From: Prauserella marina
Lineage (GTDB): Bacteria; Actinomycetota; Actinomycetes; Mycobacteriales; Pseudonocardiaceae
Direction: 5' to 3'
Length of the DNA stretch: 64,000 nt
Assembly: GCF_002240355.1 (NCBI RefSeq)
Contig: NZ_CP016353.1
Coordinates: 3,274,501 to 3,338,500 of the forward strand
Shown: piece after piece, positions 37,582 through 46,019 of the stretch
Numbering within the stretch: position 1 is the first letter of the stretch
Layout of the letters: each line of letters opens with the position of its first letter
Notes under the pieces: model-generated
Told to the model about the DNA's origin: nothing
What the model saw: only the letters and a program-made list of their open reading frames with translations
Database searches by the model: none
Position numbers and translations under genes: made by a program

Positions 37582-39189
37582 ATGGCGACCACCACCGATC
37601 CCGCGCCGAACGCCGATTTCGCGGCGGAACGGCCTTCCGCGGCACAGACCGAGGTCTGCGTCGGCGATCAAGCGCGCTTTCCGTACCGCACCATCACGAT
37701 GGGCCTCATCGGCAGCATCGTGGTGCTACTCGCCTCGCTCGGCGCGGGCGGCATCCTCATCCGTGACCCGATCATCGGAACCGGGCCGCTGTCGTGGATG
37801 CGCTACGGCCACGGAAAAGCGCTCAGCACCGCGGTGCTCTATGTCGGTTTCGGACTGCTGGTGTGGGCGTGGGTGCGGCTCGGCCGCTACGCGCTCGCCG
37901 GCCGGATCGGCACCAAGCCCATCGTCATCGCCGCGCTGGCCTGGATGGCGCCGCTGTTGATCGCGCCGCCACTGTTCACCCGGGACGTTTTCTCCTACCT
38001 CGGCCAGGGCGCTCAGTTGCTGTACGGGCTGGACCCGTACTCCTACGGTCCCGCCGCGCTCGACGTGCTGCCCGACGTGGTGCAGAACGTGCACCCGCTG
38101 TGGCAGACCACCCCCGCGCCCTACGGCCCGTTGTTCCTGTTGATCGCCAAGGGCACCGTCGCGGTGACCGGCAACAACATGATCGCCGGTGTCATCGTCA
38201 CCAGGGTCATACTGCTGCTCGGGCTTGCCGGGATGCTCTGGGCGCTGCCCCGGCTGGTGAAGCACCTCGGCGGCAGGCTCCCCGTCACGATGTGGCTCGC
38301 CGTTGCCAGCCCGATGATGGTCATCCACCTCGTCGGCGGCCCGCACAACGACCTGTTGATGCTGGGGCTGCTGACCATCGGGGTGCTGGCCGCGCTGGAG
38401 CGGCATCACGCGGTCGCGATAGCGCTCGTCACGGTCGGGATGCTGATCAAACCCACGGCCGCCGTCGCGCTGCCGTTCCTGGTCTGGGTGTGGGCCAACC
38501 ATCTGCCAGAAGAGGAAAGCCTGCGCCGCAGGTTCTTCAAGGCGGTGACCCCTTCGCTGGGGATCTTCGGGGTCGTGTTCGTCGTCGGTACCTGGGTGTC
38601 ACTCGGCTCGTTCAATCTCGGCTGGGTCGGCGGTTTGCAGGCACCAGGGCTGATCGTCAACTGGCTGAACGCGCCAAGCGGTGTGGGCGAGCTCTTCTAC
38701 ACCCTGGTCAACGCCATCGTCGACGTGCAGCCTTCGCCGTTCATCACGGTCGCGAGGGCCATCGGCTGGGCGTTGCTCGCCGCGTTCCTCGTTCGGCAGT
38801 GGTGGCTCGCCCGGCGTGGCGGCAACGAGGCGATCCTGCGCATGGCCATGGCGTTGCTCGCCGTGGCGATCCTGGCGCCTCCCACCCTGCCCTGGTACCT
38901 GACCTGGGGCTTCGTGATCGCTTCCGCCTTCCCGTGGCGCCGCATCCACCTCGCGGGTGTCGTGGCGATCTCGATGGTGCTCGTGCTCGTGTACTACCCG
39001 ACGGGCGAGCAGAGCCTCTACGACTGGTGGTTCGTCGCCGGTGTCATCGCGGCCAGCCTCTACGGGGCGGCCTCGCTGCTCAAACCGGACCCACTCGGGC
39101 TCATCGCCGCGTGGCGGAGGCCGGCCAAGGACGAGAAACCCGAGCGCGAGAAACCCGAGGACGAGAAAGCCGACGTCCACAGTGGATGA
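37582..39189 (+). CDS. GT-C polyprenol-phosphomannose-dependent alpha-1,6-mannosyltransferase (MptB-like)
   Basis: 535-residue integral membrane glycosyltransferase with about 12-13 hydrophobic helices. Motif FTRDVFSYLGQGAQLLYGLD carries the Arg-Asp pair of the first extracytoplasmic loop, and GGPHNDLLMLGLLTIG is a signature of the MptB/GT87-like group. These enzymes extend mannan backbones of lipoarabinomannan-type glycans from polyprenyl-P-mannose. The charged C-terminal tail (KDEKPEREKPEDEK) is unusual. The start ATG 37582 has no RBS; TAACCT lies 11 nt upstream. The relation to the GH92 mannosidase nearby (both mannan-linked) is only suggestive. Confidence 0.85.
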   Translation: MATTTDPAPNADFAAERPSAAQTEVCVGDQARFPYRTITMGLIGSIVVLLASLGAGGILIRDPIIGTGPLSWMRYGHGKALSTAVLYVGFGLLVWAWVRLGRYALAGRIGTKPIVIAALAWMAPLLIAPPLFTRDVFSYLGQGAQLLYGLDPYSYGPAALDVLPDVVQNVHPLWQTTPAPYGPLFLLIAKGTVAVTGNNMIAGVIVTRVILLLGLAGMLWALPRLVKHLGGRLPVTMWLAVASPMMVIHLVGGPHNDLLMLGLLTIGVLAALERHHAVAIALVTVGMLIKPTAAVALPFLVWVWANHLPEEESLRRRFFKAVTPSLGIFGVVFVVGTWVSLGSFNLGWVGGLQAPGLIVNWLNAPSGVGELFYTLVNAIVDVQPSPFITVARAIGWALLAAFLVRQWWLARRGGNEAILRMAMALLAVAILAPPTLPWYLTWGFVIASAFPWRRIHLAGVVAISMVLVLVYYPTGEQSLYDWWFVAGVIAASLYGAASLLKPDPLGLIAAWRRPAKDEKPEREKPEDEKADVHSG

Positions 39190-39194
39190 CGCAA

Positions 39195-39225
39195 GGTGGA
39201 GGGATCGCGGATCCCTCCACCTTTT
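39195..39225 (+). terminator. Intrinsic terminator
   Basis: GGTGGAGGGATC (39195-39206), 3-nt loop, GATCCCTCCACC (39210-39221), then TTTT. It follows the MptB-like gene by 5 bp and faces the convergent VOC gene. Confidence 0.92.
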
Positions 39226-39236
39226 CCGTTGTCGCG

Positions 39237-39653
39237 TCAGCCGGTGACGTACTGCTGAGCGAACTCCGCCGTCGGCGCGATCGGAGTGATCACGTCGATC
39301 AGCACCCCGCTCGGGTCGGCGACGATGAAGTGCCGCTGCCCGAAGTCCTCGTCCCGTAGTTCGAGCTCGGGCGTGAGACCCTTCTCGCCGACCAGTCGCC
39401 GGTACTCGGCGTCGACGTCGGTGACCTCCAGGTTGAGCAACAGCCCGCGCACGGGGTGCCGGTATGCCTCAGGGAGGGTCGGGTGAGTGTGGTCGAGCAG
39501 CGCGAGTTCGTAGGCCGGCGGTCCCGGTCTGTGCAGGCTCACGTACCAGTCGGCTTCGAACACGATCTCGAACCCGAGCAGGTCCGTGTAGAACGCCGCG
39601 CTCTCTGCGAGCTTCGCGGTGCACACGACCGGGTAGAAGCTGGTCAACGTCAT
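39237..39653 (-). CDS. VOC-family (glyoxalase-fold) protein
   Basis: 138-residue vicinal-oxygen-chelate fold protein: two beta-alpha-beta modules ([40 protein letters not shown]), ending with the [12 protein letters not shown] strand that carries a metal-binding Asp/Val position. It could be a dioxygenase, isomerase or antibiotic-binding protein such as bleomycin-resistance type; the exact role is not visible. It is divergent from a TetR repressor, with two matching operator copies between the two starts, so it is very likely regulated by that protein. Confidence 0.85.
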   Translation of the reverse strand: MTLTSFYPVVCTAKLAESAAFYTDLLGFEIVFEADWYVSLHRPGPPAYELALLDHTHPTLPEAYRHPVRGLLLNLEVTDVDAEYRRLVGEKGLTPELELRDEDFGQRHFIVADPSGVLIDVITPIAPTAEFAQQYVTG

Positions 39654-39666
39654 GATGGATTCCCCT

Positions 39667-39689
39667 TTCGCGTACCATCGGTATGCGAA
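39667..39689. promoter_or_regulatory. TetR operator copy 1
   Basis: TTCGCGTACC-N3-GGTATGCGAA, an inverted repeat matching at 9 of 10 arm positions, in the VOC/TetR divergent region. Confidence 0.8.
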
Positions 39690-39700
39690 ACTGAGGCTAA

Positions 39701-39723
39701 TTCGCGTACCGGTGGTATGTCAA
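39701..39723. promoter_or_regulatory. TetR operator copy 2
   Basis: TTCGCGTACC-N3-GGTATGTCAA, 8 of 10 arm positions and the left arm identical to copy 1; centres 34 bp apart. The copy is just before the TetR start. Confidence 0.8.
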
Positions 39724-39734
39724 ATGGAGGGGTC

Positions 39735-40337
39735 ATGAAGCACGGCGTGCGAGCCGAGCAGCGCGAACAGACCCGTCGCACCCTGTTGGCACAGGGAAGG
39801 CGGCTGTTCGCGGAGAAAGGGTACGCCGACGTGGGGCTCGCCGAGATCGTCGCCGCCGCCGGTGTCACCAAGGGCGCCTTCTATCACCACTTCGACAGCA
39901 AGCTCGCGCTCTTCCGCGGCGTGCTGACCGCGGTGCAGGAGCAGGTGGGCGCTGAGGTGGCCGCCGCGGCCGACGCGGAAAAGGATCCGTGGCGGCAGCT
40001 CGTCACCGGCTGCCTCACCTTCCTCACGGCCACGGCGGCTCCCGACGTACAGCGCGTCATGCTCGTCGACGGCCCGGCCGTGCTCGGCTGGGCCGAATGG
40101 CGGGCACTGGACGAGGCGTCCTCGGCGCGGCATCTCGCGGAGGCACTGGAGGTATTGATCGGATCCGGTGTGCTCGCCCGTCAGCCGGTCGCGCCGCTGA
40201 CCCACCTGCTGTCCGGTGCGATGAACGAAGCCGCACTGTGGCTCGCCGGCTCGGCGGGGAACACCGACCTCGACGACACCAAGGCGGCGCTCACTAGGAT
40301 GCTCACCGCACTGCGGGCCGACAACGGCGTGCGCTGA
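39735..40337 (+). CDS. TetR/AcrR-family repressor
   Basis: 200-residue one-domain-plus-effector regulator. The HTH is in residues ~10-55 (LLAQGRRLFAEKGYADVGLA, then EIVAAAGVTKGAFYHHF), and the C-terminal effector-binding domain resembles the TetR_C of the NalD/PsrA-like set. ATG 39735 has GGAGGGG at 39726-39732. The protein probably binds the two matching operators at 39667-39723, so it should repress both itself and the divergent VOC gene until a ligand is present. The 3' end forms a dyad with the convergent F420-type gene. Confidence 0.92.
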   Translation: MKHGVRAEQREQTRRTLLAQGRRLFAEKGYADVGLAEIVAAAGVTKGAFYHHFDSKLALFRGVLTAVQEQVGAEVAAAADAEKDPWRQLVTGCLTFLTATAAPDVQRVMLVDGPAVLGWAEWRALDEASSARHLAEALEVLIGSGVLARQPVAPLTHLLSGAMNEAALWLAGSAGNTDLDDTKAALTRMLTALRADNGVR

Positions 40338-40355
40338 CCTTTCGTGTTCAGGCGC
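40331..40355. terminator. Terminator-like dyad over convergent stop codons
   Basis: GCGCTGA (40331-40337) faces TCA-G-GCGC (40348-40355), with one bulged base and a 10-nt loop. The arms contain the TetR TGA and the convergent gene's TCA. Confidence 0.35.
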
Positions 40356-40764
40356 TGGCCGTCCAGCCACGCCAGGTGGTCGCGGTGATGCTCACGACGG
40401 GACCGCGCGGCGGTTGCTCGGTGTACTGCCCGTACTTCGCGGTCAGCGCCGCGACGGGCTCGTCGCGACCCGAGTCGGTGAGCACCGTCGCCGTACCGTC
40501 GGCTCTCACCCACCACAGCAGGGACCAGTCCTCGTCGTAGTGGTCGGCGAGCACCGCGACCGCCGGATTCGCGGCGATGTTGCGGAGCCTGCGCAGGTTC
40601 GTCGTCGACTTCGGTTTCGCGTCGATCGCGAACACGATCCGGTTGCCGAGCACCGTGAAGGTCACCGGGACGAGATGGGGAAAGCCCTTCTCGTCCACGG
40701 TCGCCAGCCTCGCGACCCGAGCGGCGGCGAATCTGTCGCGAGCCTCCTGTTCGGACAGTCGCAT
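40348..40764 (-). CDS. PPOX-class F420-dependent oxidoreductase (TIGR03668-like)
   Basis: 138-residue pyridoxine-5'-phosphate-oxidase-fold protein: RLSEQEARDRFAAARVARLA with TVDEKGFPHLVPVTF early, KSTTNLRRLRNIAANPAVAVL mid, and WWVRADGTATVL. Such small proteins bind F420 or flavins and reduce unknown substrates. ATG 40764 shares a base with the S66 carboxypeptidase stop (TGATG), making a three-gene minus operon S9-S66-PPOX. Confidence 0.82.
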   Translation of the reverse strand: MRLSEQEARDRFAAARVARLATVDEKGFPHLVPVTFTVLGNRIVFAIDAKPKSTTNLRRLRNIAANPAVAVLADHYDEDWSLLWWVRADGTATVLTDSGRDEPVAALTAKYGQYTEQPPRGPVVSITATTWRGWTASA

Positions 40765-41648
40765 CAGAGCGGCCTCAACGTCGCGGCATCGGCGTCGAGT
40801 TCGGCCATGACACCCAGCGGCACCGTCAGCGAACCAGGGACGTGCCCGAAACCCAGCTCCCACACCACCGGGACCCCGAGCGGCGCGAGCCGATCGAGCA
40901 TCACCGCGCGGATCTCGCCCGCGTCGCCGCACTGGGCCCACGACCCGAGCGCGATCCCTTCGACACCGGCGAACCAGCCGGAACGCAGCAACTGCGTCAG
41001 CATCCGATCCAGCCGGTACGGTTCCTCGCTCACATCCTCCAGCAGCGCGATCCCGCCACGAGCACCGCGGTGTTCCGCTGTGCCGACACCGGCCGCCAGC
41101 AGGCTGAGGCTCCCGCCGACCGTACGCCCGCGTGCCGTTCCCGGCACCAGTGCCGAGGCGTGCTCACCACGCAACGTGCCCGAGGAACCGAACAGGGCCG
41201 CGCGCAGGCCCTCTGCCGCGACGGGATCGAAAAGGGCCGAGGCAGGCATCGGGCAGAACACCGTGGGCAGTCCAAGATGGACACCGACGGCCTCGTGCAG
41301 CGCGGTCGCGTCGCTCGACCCTGCGAACACTTTCGGCCCCGCGGCTCGCAATGCCCGCCAGTCCACGAGATCCAGCATCCGCTGACAGCCGTAGCCGCCC
41401 CGAGCCGCGAACACCCCTGCCACGTCGTCGGCCAGCCACGCTTGCTCGAATTCCTTCGCCCTGGACGCGTCGTCCCCTGCGAGGTAGCGAAACTCCGGGT
41501 GCCGGGCCAGTACGCCGGGCATGACCCTGACTCCGAGCCCCCATGACGTGAGCGTGCCGACGGCCGAGTCGAGCAGATCCTCGGTCACCGGCCCCGCCGG
41601 TGCGACGAGCGCGACCGTGTCCCCGGCCGCCAGCGGCAGTCCGGTCAC
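40764..41648 (-). CDS. S66 family peptidase (LD-carboxypeptidase/MccF type)
   Basis: 294-residue serine peptidase of the LD-carboxypeptidase A family: the nucleophile Ser is in FAGSSDATALHEAVG, with FAARGGYGCQRML upstream and the Glu/His regions in later helices (GIALLEDVSEEPYRLDRML; FGHVPGSLTVPLGV). The family cleaves the L,D-bond of tetrapeptides from murein, or inactivates microcin C-like adenylates. GTG 41648 overlaps the S9 peptidase stop (GTGA). Placement with other peptidases suits peptide or murein recycling. Confidence 0.87.
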   Translation of the reverse strand: MTGLPLAAGDTVALVAPAGPVTEDLLDSAVGTLTSWGLGVRVMPGVLARHPEFRYLAGDDASRAKEFEQAWLADDVAGVFAARGGYGCQRMLDLVDWRALRAAGPKVFAGSSDATALHEAVGVHLGLPTVFCPMPASALFDPVAAEGLRAALFGSSGTLRGEHASALVPGTARGRTVGGSLSLLAAGVGTAEHRGARGGIALLEDVSEEPYRLDRMLTQLLRSGWFAGVEGIALGSWAQCGDAGEIRAVMLDRLAPLGVPVVWELGFGHVPGSLTVPLGVMAELDADAATLRPL

Positions 41649-43576
41649 CGCGAGAGGTCCAGGCTCGGCACCCCGGGAGTGGGGAAACCGAAGACCGCGC
41701 CGTAGAAGGCCAGTTCGGCCTCCAGCGCGGCGACGATCGTGCTCGCCTTGCGGAAGCCGTGCTGTTCTCCCTCGAAGGTCAGGTGCGCGTGCGCAATGCC
41801 GCTTCCCGCGAGCGAGTCCACGAATCGCTGTGCTTGTTCGGGCGGGCAGATCTCGTCCTCCAGTCCCTGCAACAACAACACCGGCCCCGCGAGATCGCCG
41901 ATGTTGGTGATGGGGGAGCGCTCGACCCAGCGTTTCGCGGTGCCGGGAAGCGCTCCGATGAGTCCTTCGAGGTAGCGCGATTCGAAGTCGTGTGTCTCGC
42001 CGCCCGCTCCCGTCCACGGTTCGAGGTCGAGGATCGGGAACTTGATGGTCGCGGCGCGGTAGGTGCGCACGGTGGTCATCGAGGCCGCCGAGGTGAACCC
42101 GCCCGCGCTGCCACCCCTGATGGCAAGGCGGTCGGGGTCGGCGATGCCTTCGGCGACGAGAGCTTCCGCGACGGCGGCGCAGTCGCCGACGTCAACGACG
42201 CCCCATTGCTCCCGCAGGCGCTGCCTGAACCGCCGTCCGTATCCGGTGGAGCCGCCGTAGTCGACGGCGACGACCCCGATCCCTCTGCTGGTCAGGTAGG
42301 AGAAGTCGAGATCGAGTACCGGATAGTTGCGTCCGGTGGGGCCACCGTGGGCGTGCACGACGTACGGCGGCAAGTCGCCTTCCGGCGCGCGGAAATCCGG
42401 GTTGGCGGGCGGGTAGACGTAGGCGGGAACCGGTTCTCCTTCGGCGTCGTGGAACACCCGCTGTTCCGGAACGGACAGGTAGCCGGGATCGGGAAGCCCT
42501 GGTTGCGCGGTCAGCTCGGTGATGGCGCCGTCGGAGAGATCGACGTGGACGACGGCGGTCTCCCTGCGTGGCCCCGCCGCGATGCCGACGATTCCCCCGT
42601 CGCCCGCGACGGCGATGGACGGCGACCACGCGGTCAGTTCGGTGGCCACGTGCTCCAGCGAGCCGGTGGTCTCGTCGAGAACGGCCAGCTTTCCCGCGTC
42701 GATGACCGCATGCCTGCGCTCGCCGAGCGGCACCATCCATCGCGAGCCGATTTTCCACAGCGCGCCCCCAAGTTCGGCCCGCGCCTCGGCGAGGTTGGTC
42801 AGCTCACCGGAAAGGCTTATCCGGTGCGGGTTCCACCACCCGTTCGGATCGAGCAGCGCGAGCAGGTGCTCCTCGTCCTCCCAGTCGAGCTGGCACACGG
42901 CGACGTCGGGTCCGCCCGCGAGCACCCTGTGCGGCCCGAAGCTCCCGTCGTCCCGCACTTCGGCGACACACAGTTCGGTTCCGTCCCACGGCATCGCGGG
43001 ATGGTTCCAGCCGAGCCACGCGGCATGTGTTCCACCGGGGGAGAGCTGCGGCGCGGTGAGAAAGTGGTGGCTGGCCGCAAGTACCCGTGGCTCGCCACCC
43101 TCCGGGGAGATCGCGACGAGGTCTCGCGCGACGTCGGTGCGCTGTGGTCCCGTTTCGCGTTCGCGTACGGCCCACACCTGCGATCCCTTGCCCCGTCGCA
43201 GGTCGCCGTAGCGGATACTCTGCGGCGCCGGTGGTTCCGGGGTGCACGGCACCGTCGTTCCCGTGGCCAGATCGCGGACGTAGCCGCGCTGGTCGTCCCA
43301 GTTGGTGAACACGAGCGACGTCGCCGTGGCCAGCCACGGCCGCCCGCCGTACTCGTGCACCCTGTTGCGGGCGCTCCACGGCGCGGGCAGGACTTCCTCG
43401 ATCCCCTCACCGGTCGAGCGCACCACGGCGACCCTGCCCGCTTCGGCGGGCCGCGCCTCCGCCCACCAGACCTCGCCAGCAACGACGTCGAGCCACTGCG
43501 GGGTCACTCCGGCCGTGGCGACGTCGGCCGCCGCGATGGGTGATGTCCAGGAACCGAACGGCGCGATCTCAGGCAT
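41645..43576 (-). CDS. S9 family peptidase (acylaminoacyl-peptidase-like)
   Basis: 643-residue prolyl-oligopeptidase family protein: N-terminal beta-propeller (~residues 20-380) and C-terminal alpha/beta hydrolase (~390-640). The nucleophile Ser is in RGGSAGGFTSAAS; Asp in LEDEICPPEQAQRF; His in GEQHGFRKAS; GHGG-like oxyanion HAHGGPTGRN. The propeller gate restricts substrates to oligopeptides. ATG 43576 lies 6 nt after TAAGGT, so a leaderless start is possible, although AAGG might also act as an RBS. It begins a three-gene operon with S66 and PPOX genes. Confidence 0.92.
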   Translation of the reverse strand: MPEIAPFGSWTSPIAAADVATAGVTPQWLDVVAGEVWWAEARPAEAGRVAVVRSTGEGIEEVLPAPWSARNRVHEYGGRPWLATATSLVFTNWDDQRGYVRDLATGTTVPCTPEPPAPQSIRYGDLRRGKGSQVWAVRERETGPQRTDVARDLVAISPEGGEPRVLAASHHFLTAPQLSPGGTHAAWLGWNHPAMPWDGTELCVAEVRDDGSFGPHRVLAGGPDVAVCQLDWEDEEHLLALLDPNGWWNPHRISLSGELTNLAEARAELGGALWKIGSRWMVPLGERRHAVIDAGKLAVLDETTGSLEHVATELTAWSPSIAVAGDGGIVGIAAGPRRETAVVHVDLSDGAITELTAQPGLPDPGYLSVPEQRVFHDAEGEPVPAYVYPPANPDFRAPEGDLPPYVVHAHGGPTGRNYPVLDLDFSYLTSRGIGVVAVDYGGSTGYGRRFRQRLREQWGVVDVGDCAAVAEALVAEGIADPDRLAIRGGSAGGFTSAASMTTVRTYRAATIKFPILDLEPWTGAGGETHDFESRYLEGLIGALPGTAKRWVERSPITNIGDLAGPVLLLQGLEDEICPPEQAQRFVDSLAGSGIAHAHLTFEGEQHGFRKASTIVAALEAELAFYGAVFGFPTPGVPSLDLSR

Positions 43577-43582
43577 TCCGCC

Positions 43583-43588
43583 ACCTTA
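43583..43588 (-). promoter_or_regulatory. Candidate -10 box of S9 peptidase operon
   Basis: TAAGGT on the minus strand, 6 nt before ATG 43576; may overlap an RBS-like AAGG. Confidence 0.4.
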
Positions 43589-43689
43589 GAGGTCGCGTGG
43601 ATCACACGGCGGCATCGTGGTACCCGCGCTCTGCCGTGACATCGGTCAGAAGACCGCGCCCCGGGCGAGCCTGATCGTGGAAGTTGGCC

Positions 43690-43695
43690 TAGGGT
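43690..43695 (+). promoter_or_regulatory. -10 box of DUF3090 gene
   Basis: TAGGGT, 10 nt before ATG 43706, no RBS; short or absent leader expected. Confidence 0.5.
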
Positions 43696-43705
43696 CGTAT
43701 GTGCC

Positions 43706-44284
43706 ATGGCTCGTGTCATTCACGTATTCCGTCAACCCGACCGCTTCGTAGCCGGGACCGTCGGGGAACCCGGCGACCGCACTTTCTATCTACAGGCGGC
43801 GGAGAACTCCCGCGTCATCAGCGTGACCATCGAGAAGCAGCAGGTCGCCGTGCTCGCGGAACGACTCGGCTCGCTGCTTGAGGAAGTCGCGAGCCGGTTC
43901 GGGGCCGACGTTCCCGACGAGGTGTCCGACGACCTGCTCGACATGGAGCCGCTCCAGGTTCCGGTCGAGGAGGAATTCAAGGTCGGCACCATGGGACTCG
44001 GCTGGGACGCCGAAAGCAAGGCCGTCGTCGTCGAACTGCTCGCCATCACCGAGGGCGAGGTCGACGAGACGGTGGTGCTCGACGACACCGACGAGGGCCC
44101 TGACGCGGTCAGGGTGTTTCTCGACCCCTCGGCGGCCCGCGCGTTCGCCACGCGGGCCGACCGCGTCGTCAACGCGGGAAGGAAACCGTGCCCGCTGTGC
44201 GGTGAACCGCTCGATCCCGAGGGGCACATCTGCCCGAGGCAGAACGGCTACCGCCGCAATTCCGACCTCACCGAGGAAAGCTGA
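43706..44284 (+). CDS. DUF3090 protein (Rv2134c type) with zinc-ribbon C-terminus
   Basis: 192-residue conserved actinobacterial protein. It opens RVIHVFRQPDRFVAGTVGEP, then REF-like FYLQAAENSRVISVTIEKQQ, acidic mid-region, and ends with CPLCGEPLDPEGHICPRQNG, a probable zinc ribbon (Cys pairs plus His). Function unknown. With the SCO1664-type gene directly downstream it forms the conserved pair known in mycobacteria as Rv2134c-Rv2133c. Confidence 0.9.
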   Translation: MARVIHVFRQPDRFVAGTVGEPGDRTFYLQAAENSRVISVTIEKQQVAVLAERLGSLLEEVASRFGADVPDEVSDDLLDMEPLQVPVEEEFKVGTMGLGWDAESKAVVVELLAITEGEVDETVVLDDTDEGPDAVRVFLDPSAARAFATRADRVVNAGRKPCPLCGEPLDPEGHICPRQNGYRRNSDLTEES

Positions 44285-44291
44285 CGACACG

Positions 44292-45107
44292 GTGGCAGCC
44301 GACCACCTCGCCCCTGCCGACCCCGCCGATCCCGCCGCGAAGGAACTCGTCGAACACGGCAGGCTCGACGTCGAGGGCCGTCTCGTCGACGCGTCGAACG
44401 TGACGTTGTTCTGCACCATCGAACTGGATGGCGTCAGCGCGAACGCGGTGTACAAGCCGGTCTCCGGTGAGCGTCCGTTGTGGGACTTTCCCGACGGCAC
44501 GCTCGCGGGCAGGGAGGTCGCGACCTACCTCGTCGCCGAAGCCGCCGGACTCGGTGGCGTTCCGCCGACGGTGCTGCGCGAGGGCCCGTTCGGCGAGGGC
44601 ATGGTGCAGTTGTGGGTCGAGACGACCGGAGAGGAACTGGTCGAGGTGTGCGCGCCAGCCGATGTTCCGGACGGCTGGCGGGTCGTGCTGCACGCACACG
44701 ACAGGTCGGGTGCGCCCGCCGTGCTCGCGCACTCTTCGCACGAGGGCCTGCGCGACATCGCGGTGCTCGACGTGGTGGTCAACAACACCGACCGCAAGGG
44801 CGGGCACCTGCTCAGCGGTCCCCGCGACCGGATCTACGGCGTGGATCACGGAATCTGCCTGCACACCGATCCCAAGCTGCGGACCGTGCTGTGGGGCTGG
44901 GTCGGCGAACCGCTGCCGGATTCCGTGGTCGACAAACTGCGCAAGCTGCGTTGGTCGCTCGACCACGAACTGGGTGAGGCGCTCGGCGAGCACCTCACCC
45001 CAGCCGAGGTCACGGCATTGGGGGAGCGCACCGACATCCTGCTCGACGACGGTGTTTTTCCCGCGCCTGGCGATGATTGGCGTGCCATTCCCTGGCCGCT
45101 GTTCTAG
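44292..45107 (+). CDS. SCO1664-family protein (kinase-like fold)
   Basis: 271-residue protein of the SCO1664/Rv2133c family. The FCTIELDGVSANAVYKPVSG stretch with Lys and the GREVATYLVAEAAGL helix, then VVVNNTDRKGGHLL with Asn/Asp, and YGVDHGICLH with Asp (both motif types of lipid/HipA-like kinases), point to a PI3K/4K-like or HipA-like ATP-binding fold; catalysis is not shown. GTG 44292 lies 7 bp after the DUF3090 stop with GAGGAAAG upstream, so the two are an operon. Confidence 0.87.
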   Translation: MAADHLAPADPADPAAKELVEHGRLDVEGRLVDASNVTLFCTIELDGVSANAVYKPVSGERPLWDFPDGTLAGREVATYLVAEAAGLGGVPPTVLREGPFGEGMVQLWVETTGEELVEVCAPADVPDGWRVVLHAHDRSGAPAVLAHSSHEGLRDIAVLDVVVNNTDRKGGHLLSGPRDRIYGVDHGICLHTDPKLRTVLWGWVGEPLPDSVVDKLRKLRWSLDHELGEALGEHLTPAEVTALGERTDILLDDGVFPAPGDDWRAIPWPLF

Positions 45108-45121
45108 CGCGGCCCACCGGA

Positions 45122-45946
45122 TCAGCGGAAACGCTCCGCGTTCTGCTTGGCCCACTCCGCGTAGGTCGTGGCGCCGCGGCCGGTGAGCTGTTCGAATCCG
45201 GGCTCCGGCTCCATCCGCATCTCGTTGCCTCCGCTCAGTAGCCAGTCCGCGGTCTCCGAATCGACGCCCTGGTCGAGCCATGCTTGCTTGGCTTCCTCCC
45301 GGGTTTGCTCGATGTAGCGGACGTCGCGGCCGAGCGCGTCGGCGATCGCGGCGACCTGCTGCGGGATGGTGATCGCCTCGGGACCGCTCAACGGGTACTT
45401 CCGGTTGGCGTGCTTGTCGTCGAGCAGTGCGGCGGCAGCCGCGACGGCGATGTCCCGCATGGATATCGGTGTGTCGGTGGCGAGCGGGAACGGTGCGCGC
45501 ACCACGTTTTCGGCGCGGATCGAGACGGCCCAGTTGTCGGTGTTCTCCATGAAGGCGCCCGGACACAGGAACGTCCAGCCGAAACCGGCCTCGATGATCG
45601 CGCGCTCGATCGCCACGAACGAGAGCGCGTAGTCGTCGGCGGCGTCGTCGCCCGCCAATATCGAGGTCAGCGCGACCACGCGACGCACGCCCGCCTCTTT
45701 GGCCATCCGCGCGACGGTCTCGATCGTGCCGGGCATCGGCGCGAGGTACACCGTGTCGACGCCCTCCAGCGCCGAGGGCAATGTCTCCGGCTTACCGAGG
45801 TAGCCCCGCGCCACCTCCACGTCGCCGGGAAGCGCCGCCTTGGCCGGATTGGTGGTGAGCGCCCTGACCCGCTCACCGCTTCCGGCGAGTTCGTCGACGA
45901 CCATGCGGCCGATGTTGCCCGTCGCGCCGGTCACCAGAATCGTCAT
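45122..45946 (-). CDS. NmrA-like NAD(P)H-binding reductase
   Basis: 274-residue atypical short-chain dehydrogenase: MTILVTGATGNIGRMVVDEL Rossmann motif, no visible YxxxK catalytic pair (so more NmrA/HSCARG-like redox sensor or NAD(P)-binding than active SDR), and PYAEW-like C-terminal TYAEWAKQNAERF. ATG 45946 has GGGGAA upstream. It is divergent from a TetR-type repressor, with an operator-like dyad between. Confidence 0.85.
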   Translation of the reverse strand: MTILVTGATGNIGRMVVDELAGSGERVRALTTNPAKAALPGDVEVARGYLGKPETLPSALEGVDTVYLAPMPGTIETVARMAKEAGVRRVVALTSILAGDDAADDYALSFVAIERAIIEAGFGWTFLCPGAFMENTDNWAVSIRAENVVRAPFPLATDTPISMRDIAVAAAAALLDDKHANRKYPLSGPEAITIPQQVAAIADALGRDVRYIEQTREEAKQAWLDQGVDSETADWLLSGGNEMRMEPEPGFEQLTGRGATTYAEWAKQNAERFR

Positions 45947-45992
45947 CGAGTTCCCCAATTCGGTACATCGTACGTAATTACTGGGCCAGCAT

Positions 45993-46013
45993 ACTCCGTA
46001 CGCCGCACGGAGT
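45993..46013. promoter_or_regulatory. Operator-like dyad between NmrA-like and TetR genes
   Basis: ACTCCGT-N7-ACGGAGT, a perfect 7-bp-arm inverted repeat of 21 bp, ending 6 bp before the TetR start codon. Confidence 0.65.
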
Positions 46014-46019
46014 CATAGG

